Shown: positions 25,604 through 34,164 of the stretch, piece by piece
Numbering within the stretch: the stretch's first letter is position 1
Layout: every line of letters begins with the position of its first letter
Source of the DNA: Comamonas sp. lk
GTDB taxonomy: Bacteria > Pseudomonadota > Gammaproteobacteria > Burkholderiales > Burkholderiaceae_C
Direction: 5' to 3'
DNA length: 64,000 nt
NCBI GenBank assembly: GCA_945925985.1
Contig: CAMELV010000016.1
Location: 20,643-84,642, forward strand
Made by a program: the position numbers and the translations under genes
Notes under the pieces: generated by a model
Databases searched by the model: none
Told to the model about the DNA's origin: nothing
Seen by the model: the letters and a program-made list of their open reading frames with translations, nothing else

Positions 25604-27088
25604 ATGAAAAAATTTAGTTTAGTCATGGCAATGGCGGCGCTCACTGGCGTCACGCTGGCCTGGGCAGCGCCTTCTGGCACCCTGCGGCAGGCGCATGAGG
25701 TGCAGTTTGGCAACGCCTCTGACCTCGACCCGATCTCAAAAGGCCGTGTCTTCACCGTGACCGAGAAAGTCATGAATCGGCTGGTGCGTCCTGGGCTCGA
25801 TGGCAAGCCTGCCGCTGACCTGGCCGTGAGTTGGTCCTCCAACCCTGCGGCCAATGAATGGACCTTCAAGCTGCGCGACGGCGTGACTTTTCACAATGGC
25901 AAAGCCTTCAGCGCGGCTGATGTGGTGTATTCCCTGAAGCGGGTGCAGGATCCGAAGATGGATTCCCCGGCCCGCGCGTCGATCAGGATGATCGACAAGA
26001 TCGAGGCGGTGGACGCCAAGACGGTCAAGATGACACTCAGCGCCCCCTTCGCCGACCTACCACTGCTGCTGACCGACTACCGCCTGATGATGATCCCCGA
26101 TGGTTCGGGCGACACCATCAAGACCACCGGCATTGGTACCGGCCCGTTCAAGCTCGAGAAGTTTGACGCACAAGGCACCACCACCTTGGTGGCGAACATG
26201 AACTACTTTGATGGCCCACCGGGTGTGGCCAAAGTAGAGATCATCGGCATCCCTGATGCGCAGGCCCGGTTCCAGGCTTTGATGGGCAAACAAATTGACA
26301 TGTTGCCCACCAGCGTGTCACCGCAGCAGAAGACCCTGCTCGAGCGCAGTGGTGGTTTCGGGTTTCAGTTTGTGTCGACCGGCAACTGGCGCGGCATTGT
26401 GTTTCGCACCGATATGAAGCCCTGGGACGATGTGCGGGTGCGCAAGGCCGTGCGTCTGGCCGTGGACCGCAAGGCCATGCTGGACCTGGCCGCAGGCGGC
26501 TTGGGCAGTTTGGCTTGTGACACGCCGGTCGGCCCCGCCGACCAGTACCGTTGGCTCAGCACCTGCAACCAGGACATCCCCAAAGCCAAGGCCTTGCTGG
26601 CCGAAGCCGGCTACCCCAACGGCCTGGATTTTGAGATCCCGGTGAGCACGGTTGAGGGTGTGTGGCCAGCCATGGCCGAGGTGTTCCAACAGCAGGTGGC
26701 TGCCGCTGGCTTCCGCGCCAAGATCGTGCAGGTGCCATCGGACGGTTACTTCAACGAGATCTGGATGAAGCGGCCCGTGTCGATGACCCGCTGGAACCAG
26801 CGCCCGGCCGACTCCGCACTCAATGAGATTTACCGCACTGGCGCCACCTGGAACGAGGGCTTCTACAAGGACGCCAAGTTCGACGTCATGCTCGATGAAG
26901 CCCGCAAGGAACTGAACTTTGACAAGCGCAAAGCCAAGTACCAACAGGCTCAGGAACACCTTTGGGAAACCAGCGGAACCCTGGTTGGCTTCCACGCGAC
27001 CCTGACCGTGGCCACCACCGCTCGCGTCAAAAACCTGGATGCTGTGGAGAACTTCACCATTCGCTGGAACCGCATCACGGTTGACTGA
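25604..27088 (+). CDS. peptide/nickel-type ABC periplasmic binding protein (SBP_bac_5)
   Basis: 494 residues, family 5 receptor. Signal peptide MKKFSLVMAMAALTGVTLAWA precedes SGTLRQAHEVQFGNASDLDP; the family signature is around WTFKLRDGVTFHNGKAFSA. The ATG at 25604 follows CAGGAG. It is the first gene of an operon with two permeases, a fused ATPase and at least two enzymes, transcribed to 33631 or beyond. Ligands of the family include peptides, but also opines, sugars and quaternary amines. Confidence 0.93.
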   Translation: MKKFSLVMAMAALTGVTLAWAAPSGTLRQAHEVQFGNASDLDPISKGRVFTVTEKVMNRLVRPGLDGKPAADLAVSWSSNPAANEWTFKLRDGVTFHNGKAFSAADVVYSLKRVQDPKMDSPARASIRMIDKIEAVDAKTVKMTLSAPFADLPLLLTDYRLMMIPDGSGDTIKTTGIGTGPFKLEKFDAQGTTTLVANMNYFDGPPGVAKVEIIGIPDAQARFQALMGKQIDMLPTSVSPQQKTLLERSGGFGFQFVSTGNWRGIVFRTDMKPWDDVRVRKAVRLAVDRKAMLDLAAGGLGSLACDTPVGPADQYRWLSTCNQDIPKAKALLAEAGYPNGLDFEIPVSTVEGVWPAMAEVFQQQVAAAGFRAKIVQVPSDGYFNEIWMKRPVSMTRWNQRPADSALNEIYRTGATWNEGFYKDAKFDVMLDEARKELNFDKRKAKYQQAQEHLWETSGTLVGFHATLTVATTARVKNLDAVENFTIRWNRITVD

Positions 27089-27184
27089 GCCTCTGCTCTG
27101 TCGCGCCGGCCTGGCTGCCGGCGCCAACCCGCTGCCGCCGCAAACGTTTGCGAGCGGCAGCACATCTCCCCTGAGGTTTAACCC

Positions 27185-28144
27185 ATGCTGAGAATGATTC
27201 TGCGGCGATTGATGCTGGGCGCGATCACGGTCGGGCTTGTCTCGCTGATCATTTTTGCCGCGGTGGAAGCGCTGCCCGGTGACGCTTGCACGGCTTTGCT
27301 CAAACAGGACGCACAGGGCCAGCGCCTGCTTAACTGCCGCCAAGAACTGGGCCTGGACCGCGCCGCGCCGCTGCGCTACCTCGATTGGGCCAGCGCGGCC
27401 CTGCGGGGTGACCTGGGTTTTTCTGCGCACAGCACCAAGCGCATCAGCGTGCTCGTGGCGGACCGGCTCAAAAACTCTCTGCTGCTGGGCATCACGGCAC
27501 TGGCCGTTGGCTTGCCCTTGGCTTTTATCGCCGGCATTCTGGCCGCTTTGCGCCGGGACAAATGGCTGGACTTGGTCTTGTCGGCCCTGGCCATTGGGGC
27601 CATGACCATCCCCGAATTTGTGTCTGCCACCCTGCTGATCCTGGTCTTCAGTGGCTGGCTGGGTTGGTTGCCGGGCATCGTGCTGACGCCGGCTGATGCG
27701 CCGCTGTCCAAATTTTTCCCCGAGATCATCCTGCCGGTGGCCGCGCTCGCCATGGTGATGACCGCGCATATTCTGCGCACTGTGCGCTCCAGCATGATCG
27801 AGGTACTGGACAGCGACTATGTGCGCATGGCCACCCTCAAAGGGGTGCCCTACCGCACCATGGTGTGGCGCCATGTGTTGCCCAATGCGCTGCTGCCAGC
27901 CATCAATGTGGTGGCCTTGACCGTGGCCTGGCTGCTGGGCGGGGTGGTTGTGATCGAGATGGTGTTCAATTACCCAGGGCTGGGCCGACTGATGATCGGC
28001 GCCATTTCAGACCGTGACCTGGCACTGGTGCAGGCCATTGCACTGATCGTCGCCTCGGTCTACGTGGTGGTCAACCTGACGGCTGATTTGTTGACTCTGG
28101 TGGCGAACCCGCGGCTGCGCACTGCGGCCGGGAGGCGAACATGA
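27185..28144 (+). CDS. peptide-type ABC permease (DppB-like)
   Basis: 319 residues, six membrane segments, with the family loop RTVRSSMIEVLDSDYVRMATLKGVP and the C-terminal GGVVVIEMVFNYPGLG. It follows the binding-protein gene by 96 bases and overlaps the next permease gene by ATGA. It forms the translocation pore with the 28141-29010 product. Confidence 0.93.
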   Translation: MLRMILRRLMLGAITVGLVSLIIFAAVEALPGDACTALLKQDAQGQRLLNCRQELGLDRAAPLRYLDWASAALRGDLGFSAHSTKRISVLVADRLKNSLLLGITALAVGLPLAFIAGILAALRRDKWLDLVLSALAIGAMTIPEFVSATLLILVFSGWLGWLPGIVLTPADAPLSKFFPEIILPVAALAMVMTAHILRTVRSSMIEVLDSDYVRMATLKGVPYRTMVWRHVLPNALLPAINVVALTVAWLLGGVVVIEMVFNYPGLGRLMIGAISDRDLALVQAIALIVASVYVVVNLTADLLTLVANPRLRTAAGRRT

Positions 28145-29010
28145 AGCGTTCTGGCCAAAGCCGGGGCCTCATCCGAACCCTGCGCGAGATGGCGTCGCGG
28201 CCGTCTGGCGCCATCGGTTTGTTCCTGGTGCTGCTGCATGTGTTCATTGCCATAGCCAGCCCCTGGCTGGTGCCCTTTGATTTCAAGGCCATCAGTGCCT
28301 CGCTGATCTTGAGCCCGCCCGATGCGACCCATTGGTGGGGTACCGACCACCTGGGGCGCGATGTCCTGACCCGCACCCTGCTGGGCGGCCGCGAGGCGAT
28401 TTTGGTCACCCTGGTGGCCACGCCCCTGGCCGTGTTGTGGGGCGGGTTTGTCGGTATTTACCTGGGGCTGGTCGGCGGCAAACTCGATGACGTGCTGATG
28501 CGGGTGGTAGACGCCTTTTTGGCCCTGCCCTGGATCCTGAAGATGCTCTTGCTGATCGCCACATTTGGCAGCGGTATCGAGGTGCTGATTCCCACCCTGG
28601 CCGTGTTCTATGGCATCCCGGTCATCCGCATTGCCCGGGCCGCCGCCCACAATGTGGTGGCGCGTGATTTTGTGCTGGCCGCCCGGGCTCGGGGCCACGG
28701 GCGCTTGGCCATCATCCGCCGGGAGTTGCTGCCCAATGTGTTGGACGCACTCATGGTGGAGGGCGCCATGCGCTGGTCCTGGATGTTGCTGGCCTTCAGC
28801 TCACTGTCTTTTTTGGGATTTGGCGTGTCGCCGCCCACGCCAGACTGGGGCCTGATGGTGGCCGATTCCCGCACCTTCTTGGCGATTGCACCCTGGTCTG
28901 GCCTGTACCCGATTGTGGCGCTGAGCTCGCTGATCATTGGCATCAACCTCACGGCCGATGCCCTGGCTAAAACGCTGGGTGTGGACCGCGCCCAGAAGGC
29001 ACCGATCTGA
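28141..29010 (+). CDS. peptide-type ABC permease (DppC-like)
   Basis: 289 residues. N-terminal membrane anchor, then the family landmark HWWGTDHLGRDVLTRTLLGG, the EAA loop VARDFVLAARARGHG, and the ending FLGFGVSPPTPDWGLMVADS. It overlaps the upstream permease gene (ATGA) and stops one base before the ATPase start, consistent with tight co-translation. Confidence 0.93.
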   Translation: MKRSGQSRGLIRTLREMASRPSGAIGLFLVLLHVFIAIASPWLVPFDFKAISASLILSPPDATHWWGTDHLGRDVLTRTLLGGREAILVTLVATPLAVLWGGFVGIYLGLVGGKLDDVLMRVVDAFLALPWILKMLLLIATFGSGIEVLIPTLAVFYGIPVIRIARAAAHNVVARDFVLAARARGHGRLAIIRRELLPNVLDALMVEGAMRWSWMLLAFSSLSFLGFGVSPPTPDWGLMVADSRTFLAIAPWSGLYPIVALSSLIIGINLTADALAKTLGVDRAQKAPI

Positions 29011-29011
29011 G

Positions 29012-31057
29012 ATGGACCCCATGCCCCTGATTGATATTCGTGACCTGAGCATCGGCTTTGCCAGCCGGGCTGGCACCATGTTGCCGGTTTTGCGCAACAT
29101 CGACTTCCAGATCCGCCGTGGTGAGACCGTCGGCCTGGTGGGTGAGAGTGGTTCTGGCAAAAGCACGCTGGCCCTGGCGGCCATGGGCTACCTGAAAACC
29201 GGTTTGCAGGTGATGGGCGGCAGCGTGCACTTTGGTGAGCACGAGATGTTCAGCCTGTCGCGGCCTGCCCTGGAGTCGATCCGTGGCGGCGAGGTGGCGC
29301 TGGTGCCGCAGAATGCCGGTCAATCGCTCACACCGACGCTGCGCGTGGGCCGGCAAATGCTGGAAGCCGTGGCGCTGCACAGCGCATTGGCGCCTGCCCA
29401 ACACGCCCACCGCGTGACCGAGTTGTTGCGCCAGGTGCGTCTGCCCGAGCCCGAGACCATTGCGGCCCGCTACCCGCATGAGCTTTCGGGTGGCCAGCAG
29501 CAGCGGGTGGCGATCGCCATGGCACTCGCCGGCGAGCCCGATGTGCTGTTGCTTGACGAACCCACCACCGGGCTCGATGTGACCACGCAGGCGCACATTT
29601 TGGAGTTGCTGCGCGACATCAACCGCCAGACCGGCACGGCCATGGTCTATGTCAGCCACGATCTGGGCGCCATTGCCCGGGTCTGTGACCGGGTGGTGGT
29701 GCTGTATGCCGGCGAGGTGGTGCTGGCGGGCAGCACTCGGCAGGTGTTGCTGACGCCGGCCCACCCCTACGCCAGGGGTCTGTTGGCTTCGATTCCACGG
29801 CTGTCTGAGGCCAGCCTGCCGGCCGCTCTGCCGGGCCGACCGCCGATGCCCGGTGGCGCAGGTGCCGGCTGTTCGTTTGTTGACCGTTGTGGTTTGGCAG
29901 AGGCCACTTGCCATGGCAGCCGGCCCCCATTACTGGCCTTGGCCGATGGCGCCAGCACCCGTTGTCATTTTCATGAGCGGACTTCATCGCTGGTCGTCAC
30001 CCGGCCCAAGCTTTCATCTGCTGCCGTTCAGGGGTCGGTGACGGCGCCAGCGCTCACCTTGGACGGCCTGGCGATCAGCTACGCCCGGGCCAACCTGCTC
30101 CAGCAGCTGCTGGGGCGCCGCCCGGATGTGCCGCACACGGTCGCAGACATTAACCTGCGGGTCGGCGCGGGCGAGACCATCGGCTTGGTGGGCGAGTCTG
30201 GCAGCGGCAAATCCAGCATCCTGAAGGCCGTGGCCGGCCTGAACCCGCCGGTCGCCGGCCAGTTGGGCCTGGGTGGCGGCGATGCCTTGGCGCCCAATGT
30301 CGACCACCGGCCCTCTGACCACCTGCGCCGCATCCAGTTGATCTTCCAGAACCCGGACGACAGCCTCAACCCCCGGCACACGGTGGCTGAGATTCTGGCG
30401 CAGCCTTTGCAGCTGTATTTCGGTCTGTCTGGCGATGCCCTGCACGCACGCAGCGTCGAGCTGTTGGAACGTGTGCGCCTCGGAGCCCACTACCTGGACC
30501 GGCTGCCCAGCCAAATGTCGGGCGGTGAAAAACAGCGGATTGCCGTCGCCCGCGCCTTTGCGGCCGAGCCAGACATCGTGCTGTGTGACGAGGTGACCTC
30601 GGCGCTGGATGTGTCGGTGCAGGCGGCTGTGCTTGAACTGCTGAACGAGCTCAAGCGTGACAAGGGCACCACCTACTTGTTTGTCTCGCACGACCTGGCG
30701 GTGGTGCGGGCCCTCGCAGACCGGGTGGCCGTGCTGTACCAGGGGCGTCTGTGTGAGATCGGGCCGGCGGCCGAGGTCTACGCCGCGCCCTCACACCCCT
30801 ACACCGAGGTGCTCTTGGGCGCGGTGCTGGAGCCGGTGCCTGACAAGGCGCCCATCCTGTTGGCCGATGACATTGTGGAACTGGCGCCACCGGCCAAGGG
30901 TTGCCCGTTCCAACGGCGCTGCCCTAAAAAAGTGGGAGACATCTGCATGACGACAGCGCCGCCCTGGCAATTGGCGCCCAGCGGCCACGGCATTTGTTGC
31001 CATATCCCGCGCGATCAATTGACGCCAAGTGACATGGGAGCCCAAGGGCATGACTGA
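29012..31057 (+). CDS. fused double ABC ATPase (DppD-DppF type)
   Basis: 681 residues carrying two complete ATPase domains that are usually separate proteins. Each has Walker A (GESGSGKST and GESGSGKSS), a signature (LSGGQQQR and MSGGEKQR) and a D-loop region. Both domains end in the oligopeptide-type Cys-rich tail (CSFVDRCGLAEATC and CPFQRRCPKKVGDIC). The ATG at 29012 lies directly after the permease stop. It powers the importer. The stop overlaps the Ldh_2 start by 8 bases. Confidence 0.93.
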   Translation: MDPMPLIDIRDLSIGFASRAGTMLPVLRNIDFQIRRGETVGLVGESGSGKSTLALAAMGYLKTGLQVMGGSVHFGEHEMFSLSRPALESIRGGEVALVPQNAGQSLTPTLRVGRQMLEAVALHSALAPAQHAHRVTELLRQVRLPEPETIAARYPHELSGGQQQRVAIAMALAGEPDVLLLDEPTTGLDVTTQAHILELLRDINRQTGTAMVYVSHDLGAIARVCDRVVVLYAGEVVLAGSTRQVLLTPAHPYARGLLASIPRLSEASLPAALPGRPPMPGGAGAGCSFVDRCGLAEATCHGSRPPLLALADGASTRCHFHERTSSLVVTRPKLSSAAVQGSVTAPALTLDGLAISYARANLLQQLLGRRPDVPHTVADINLRVGAGETIGLVGESGSGKSSILKAVAGLNPPVAGQLGLGGGDALAPNVDHRPSDHLRRIQLIFQNPDDSLNPRHTVAEILAQPLQLYFGLSGDALHARSVELLERVRLGAHYLDRLPSQMSGGEKQRIAVARAFAAEPDIVLCDEVTSALDVSVQAAVLELLNELKRDKGTTYLFVSHDLAVVRALADRVAVLYQGRLCEIGPAAEVYAAPSHPYTEVLLGAVLEPVPDKAPILLADDIVELAPPAKGCPFQRRCPKKVGDICMTTAPPWQLAPSGHGICCHIPRDQLTPSDMGAQGHD

Positions 31058-32105
31058 GCAGGACCCTCGCCATGACCCACGCCTGGGGGCTGCTGGGCTG
31101 ACCCGGTTTGGCACTGGGATCATGACCGCGATCGGGTGTCAGCCGGCCATTGCGGCCGAGATTGCCGAGCATCTGGTGGACGCGGACCTCTGCGGTGTCT
31201 ATTCACATGGCATCTTCCGCTTGGACTGGTACGCCGAGCGTGCTGCCGAGGGTAAATTTGTACCTGGTGCCATTCCCAGTCTGGTCACCGCAGAGGGTGG
31301 TGCCGAGGTGGTGGATGGCGGGAATGGCCTGGGCATGCCGGCTTTTCGGCTGGCCACTGAGCGCCTGCTGGAGCGGGCCAAGCGCGACGGCATGGCGGCG
31401 GTGGGGGTGGCCAATGTGGACCATACCGGCCGCATTGGCGCCTTTGCCCAGCGCGGCGCGCAAGCCGGTTGCCTGACCATCATGTTTGGCGGTGGCTCGC
31501 GCAAAGACTGGCGCCAGGTGGCGCCCTATGGCGGCGCGCGTGGCATGTTGCCGACCAATCCTTATGCTTTTGCGATTCCCGCGGGTGAGCGCGGCCCGGT
31601 GGTGATCGACTTTGCCACCGGCATGGCCGCCGGCGGCAAAATTTACGCCGCCAAGATGTCCGGCCGGCCCTTGGCCGAAGGCCTGTGCATCGACGCTGCA
31701 GGCAACCCCACCACCAACCCGGATGATTACTTCAATGGCGGCGCCATCCTGTCCATGGCCGGCCCCAAGGGCTACGGCATGGCGCTGGTGGCCGAATTGC
31801 TGGGCGAGGCCATCCTGGGGCAGGCCATGGACGGCATGAACTGGATCTGCCTCGCCATCGATTTGTCTCGGTTTCGGGCGTCCTCGACCTACCGTGCCGC
31901 CGCCGAGGAGTGCCTGGCGGAACTGCGGGACTGCCCGCCGGCGCCCGGGTTTGACCGGGTCGAGGTCCCGGGCGAGCGCGAGGCGGCCTTGCGGCTGGAG
32001 CGCTTGACCACCGGCATTCCCATCCCCCCGGCCACCCTGGCATCGCTGCGGGCGCTGGGTGTGCGGCTCGGCGTTGATGCCGAGGAACTCGTTGCCATGG
32101 CATGA
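31050..32105 (+). CDS. Ldh_2-family NAD(P)-dependent dehydrogenase (malate/lactate/ureidoglycolate type)
   Basis: 351 residues of the type-2 malate/L-lactate dehydrogenase family, unrelated in fold to classical LDH. Features: DLCGVYSHGIFRLDWY with the catalytic His, a nucleotide region near NVDHTGRIGAFA, PTNPYAFAIPAG and DFATGMAAGGKI. It reversibly converts 2-hydroxy acids or related compounds such as ureidoglycolate or cyclic imines. It overlaps the ATPase gene by 8 bases and the MttB gene by ATGA, so it is part of the uptake operon. Confidence 0.88.
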   Translation: MTEQDPRHDPRLGAAGLTRFGTGIMTAIGCQPAIAAEIAEHLVDADLCGVYSHGIFRLDWYAERAAEGKFVPGAIPSLVTAEGGAEVVDGGNGLGMPAFRLATERLLERAKRDGMAAVGVANVDHTGRIGAFAQRGAQAGCLTIMFGGGSRKDWRQVAPYGGARGMLPTNPYAFAIPAGERGPVVIDFATGMAAGGKIYAAKMSGRPLAEGLCIDAAGNPTTNPDDYFNGGAILSMAGPKGYGMALVAELLGEAILGQAMDGMNWICLAIDLSRFRASSTYRAAAEECLAELRDCPPAPGFDRVEVPGEREAALRLERLTTGIPIPPATLASLRALGVRLGVDAEELVAMA

Positions 32106-33631
32106 GTGAGCAGGCGCCAAGTCGCGCGCGACGCCGCCGCGAGCGCGAAGCCGACACCCCTGGCGCACGCGTCGAGGCCGTGGGCGGCCGTTATGCCCCT
32201 CTGGATCCCGAAGCGGTGCTGGCCATCGAACGCGCGGCGCTGGACATACTGGCCGATACCGGCCTGTCAGACGCGCCGCCTCGCGTTGTCGAACTGGTGC
32301 AGGCCGCAGGTGGCGAGTTGTCTGCCGCGGGACGGCTGCTGTTTCCGCAGACCCTCGTCAGGCGTTGCCTTGACACACTGCCACGGGAGGTGATGCTGTG
32401 TGGGCAGGACCCTCGCCACGACATGGCGCTGACGGGTGGCCGGGTGCACGTGGGTACCGGGGGTGCCGCACCCATGATCGTCGACCTGGAAACCGGTGCC
32501 TACCGCGAATCAACCTTGCGGGACCTGTACGACGCGGCACGCCTGGTGGACACGCTGGAGCACGTGCACTTTTTCTCGCGCTCGCTGGTGGCCCGTGACA
32601 TGCCGGATGTGCTGTCGCTGGAGATCAATACCGCATTTGTGAGCCTGGCCGGCACGTCCAAGCATGTGTGCGTGTCGGCTTCTGCGGCGTCCCATGTGGA
32701 GGCCATCGCCCGCATGTGCCATACCGTGGCCGGCTCCGAGGACGCGTTCCGAGCGCGGCCCTTTCTGTCCCTCAACATCAACCATGTCGTGCCGCCGCTT
32801 CGTTTTGATCCGACCGCTTGTGAGGTCTTGCTCCAGGCTGTGGAGATGGGTATCCCGGCCATGGTCAACACCTTCGGCCAGATGGGGGCGTCCAGCCCTG
32901 TCACCATGGCCGGCTGCATTGCGCAGACCATCGCCGAAACCCTGGCTGGCATGGTGGTGGGCTGGTTGGCTGACCCCCAGGCGCGGCTCGTGTTTGGCCC
33001 CAGGCCCATGGTCACCGACCTGCGCACAGGCGGCATGGCCGGTGGCGCTGGTGAGCAGGCTACGCTGACAGCAGCCTGCGTTCAGATGGCCAGGCACTTT
33101 AAGTTGCCCAATTCCACCATTGCGGGTGCCACTGACAGCAAAATCCCGGATGCGCAGGCGGGCTACGAAAAAGCGCTGAGTGTGACGCTGGCGGCGCAGG
33201 CGGGGTGCAACTTCATCACCCAGGCCAGCGGCATGCAGGCCAGCCTGATGGCGGTATCGCTGGAGGCGTATCTGATTGACAACGACATGTTGGGCGCCAT
33301 TCTCAAGTCCTTGGCGCCTGTCGATGTGGGGCCGGCTACCCTCGCCATTGACAGCATCCGCAACGTGGTGGCCGGCGAAGGCCACTTCCTGGGCCAACCC
33401 GATACCTTAGCCCGTATGTCGAGCGATTTCGTCTACCCGCGCTTGGCTGATCGGCGGGCACCCGTGCAATGGGAACAGGCTGGTGCCTTGGACATCCGTG
33501 CGGTTGCGCGCCAGCGGGCAGCCCATGTGCTGGCAACGCACTTCCCGGCTCACCTAGACCCCGCGGCCCAGGCTGCACTGCGCGCGGGTTGGGATATCAG
33601 GCTGGCGCAAAAGGACATGGCCGCGCCATGA
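32102..33631 (+). CDS. MttB-family corrinoid-dependent methyltransferase, non-pyrrolysine
   Basis: 509 residues of the trimethylamine/glycine-betaine methyltransferase superfamily. The N-terminal region has a stretch of basic residues (ARRRRERE) and AALDILADTGL; the core has GGAAPMIVDLETG, NTFGQMGASSPVTMAG and QAGCNFITQASGM. The frame has no internal TAG, so it lacks pyrrolysine, as do MtgB-like members acting on quaternary amines. These enzymes pass a methyl group to a corrinoid protein, but none is encoded beside it. The gene overlaps Ldh_2 by ATGA. Confidence 0.87.
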   Translation: MSEQAPSRARRRREREADTPGARVEAVGGRYAPLDPEAVLAIERAALDILADTGLSDAPPRVVELVQAAGGELSAAGRLLFPQTLVRRCLDTLPREVMLCGQDPRHDMALTGGRVHVGTGGAAPMIVDLETGAYRESTLRDLYDAARLVDTLEHVHFFSRSLVARDMPDVLSLEINTAFVSLAGTSKHVCVSASAASHVEAIARMCHTVAGSEDAFRARPFLSLNINHVVPPLRFDPTACEVLLQAVEMGIPAMVNTFGQMGASSPVTMAGCIAQTIAETLAGMVVGWLADPQARLVFGPRPMVTDLRTGGMAGGAGEQATLTAACVQMARHFKLPNSTIAGATDSKIPDAQAGYEKALSVTLAAQAGCNFITQASGMQASLMAVSLEAYLIDNDMLGAILKSLAPVDVGPATLAIDSIRNVVAGEGHFLGQPDTLARMSSDFVYPRLADRRAPVQWEQAGALDIRAVARQRAAHVLATHFPAHLDPAAQAALRAGWDIRLAQKDMAAP

Positions 33632-33679
33632 GGGCAGCGCAGGCCCTGGACCCGAGGACGTAAACTGTGAACGCACACC

Positions 33680-34159
33680 ATGAACACCATTGAACAAATT
33701 CGCCGGATTCTCCATGAGGTCCGCACCATCGCCGTCGTTGGTCTGTCGGCCGAATGGCATCGCCCCAGTTTCTTCGCGGCAAAGTACATGCAGGACCATG
33801 GGTACCGCATCGTCCCGGTGAATCCGCGTTACGCGACAGCGTCCACCGATGTGCTTGGCGAGCACTGCTATGCGGCGCTGACCGACATTCCCTTTCCCGT
33901 GGATATGGTCGACGTGTTTCGTCGCACCGAAGACGTGTTGCCGATTGCGCAGCAGGCGAACCAGATCGGTGCCAAATGCCTTTGGCAGCAAATTGGGGTG
34001 ATGAACCTGGAGGCCGATGCCCTGGCCCGCGAGGCAGGCATGGACTCGGTCATGGACCGCTGCGTCAAGATTGAGCATGGCCGCTTCTTTGGCGGCTTGA
34101 ACCTGGTCGGTGTCAATACCGGCGTCATCTCCGCCAAACGGTTTTCGAACAAGGCCTGA
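33680..34159 (+). CDS. CoA-binding domain protein (YccU-like)
   Basis: 159 residues, a single Rossmann-type CoA_binding_2 domain: IAVVGLSAEWHRPSFFAAKYM at the N-terminus, GYRIVPVNPR, and CLWQQIGVMN in the middle. The function of such stand-alone domains is not settled. It starts 48 bases after the MttB gene and stops 5 bases before metY, a pairing I recall from other proteobacteria. It is likely co-transcribed with metY. Confidence 0.88.
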   Translation: MNTIEQIRRILHEVRTIAVVGLSAEWHRPSFFAAKYMQDHGYRIVPVNPRYATASTDVLGEHCYAALTDIPFPVDMVDVFRRTEDVLPIAQQANQIGAKCLWQQIGVMNLEADALAREAGMDSVMDRCVKIEHGRFFGGLNLVGVNTGVISAKRFSNKA

Positions 34160-34164
34160 ATGCC

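Noticed and set aside
26318..27874. Open frame of 518 codons on the minus strand opposite the ABC binding protein and permease
   Set aside because: Low-complexity composition rich in Gln, His and Gly; shadow of the real genes.
32102..33631. Pyrrolysine-containing trimethylamine methyltransferase
   Set aside because: The frame contains no internal TAG and no pyl genes are visible, so it belongs to the non-pyrrolysine branch.
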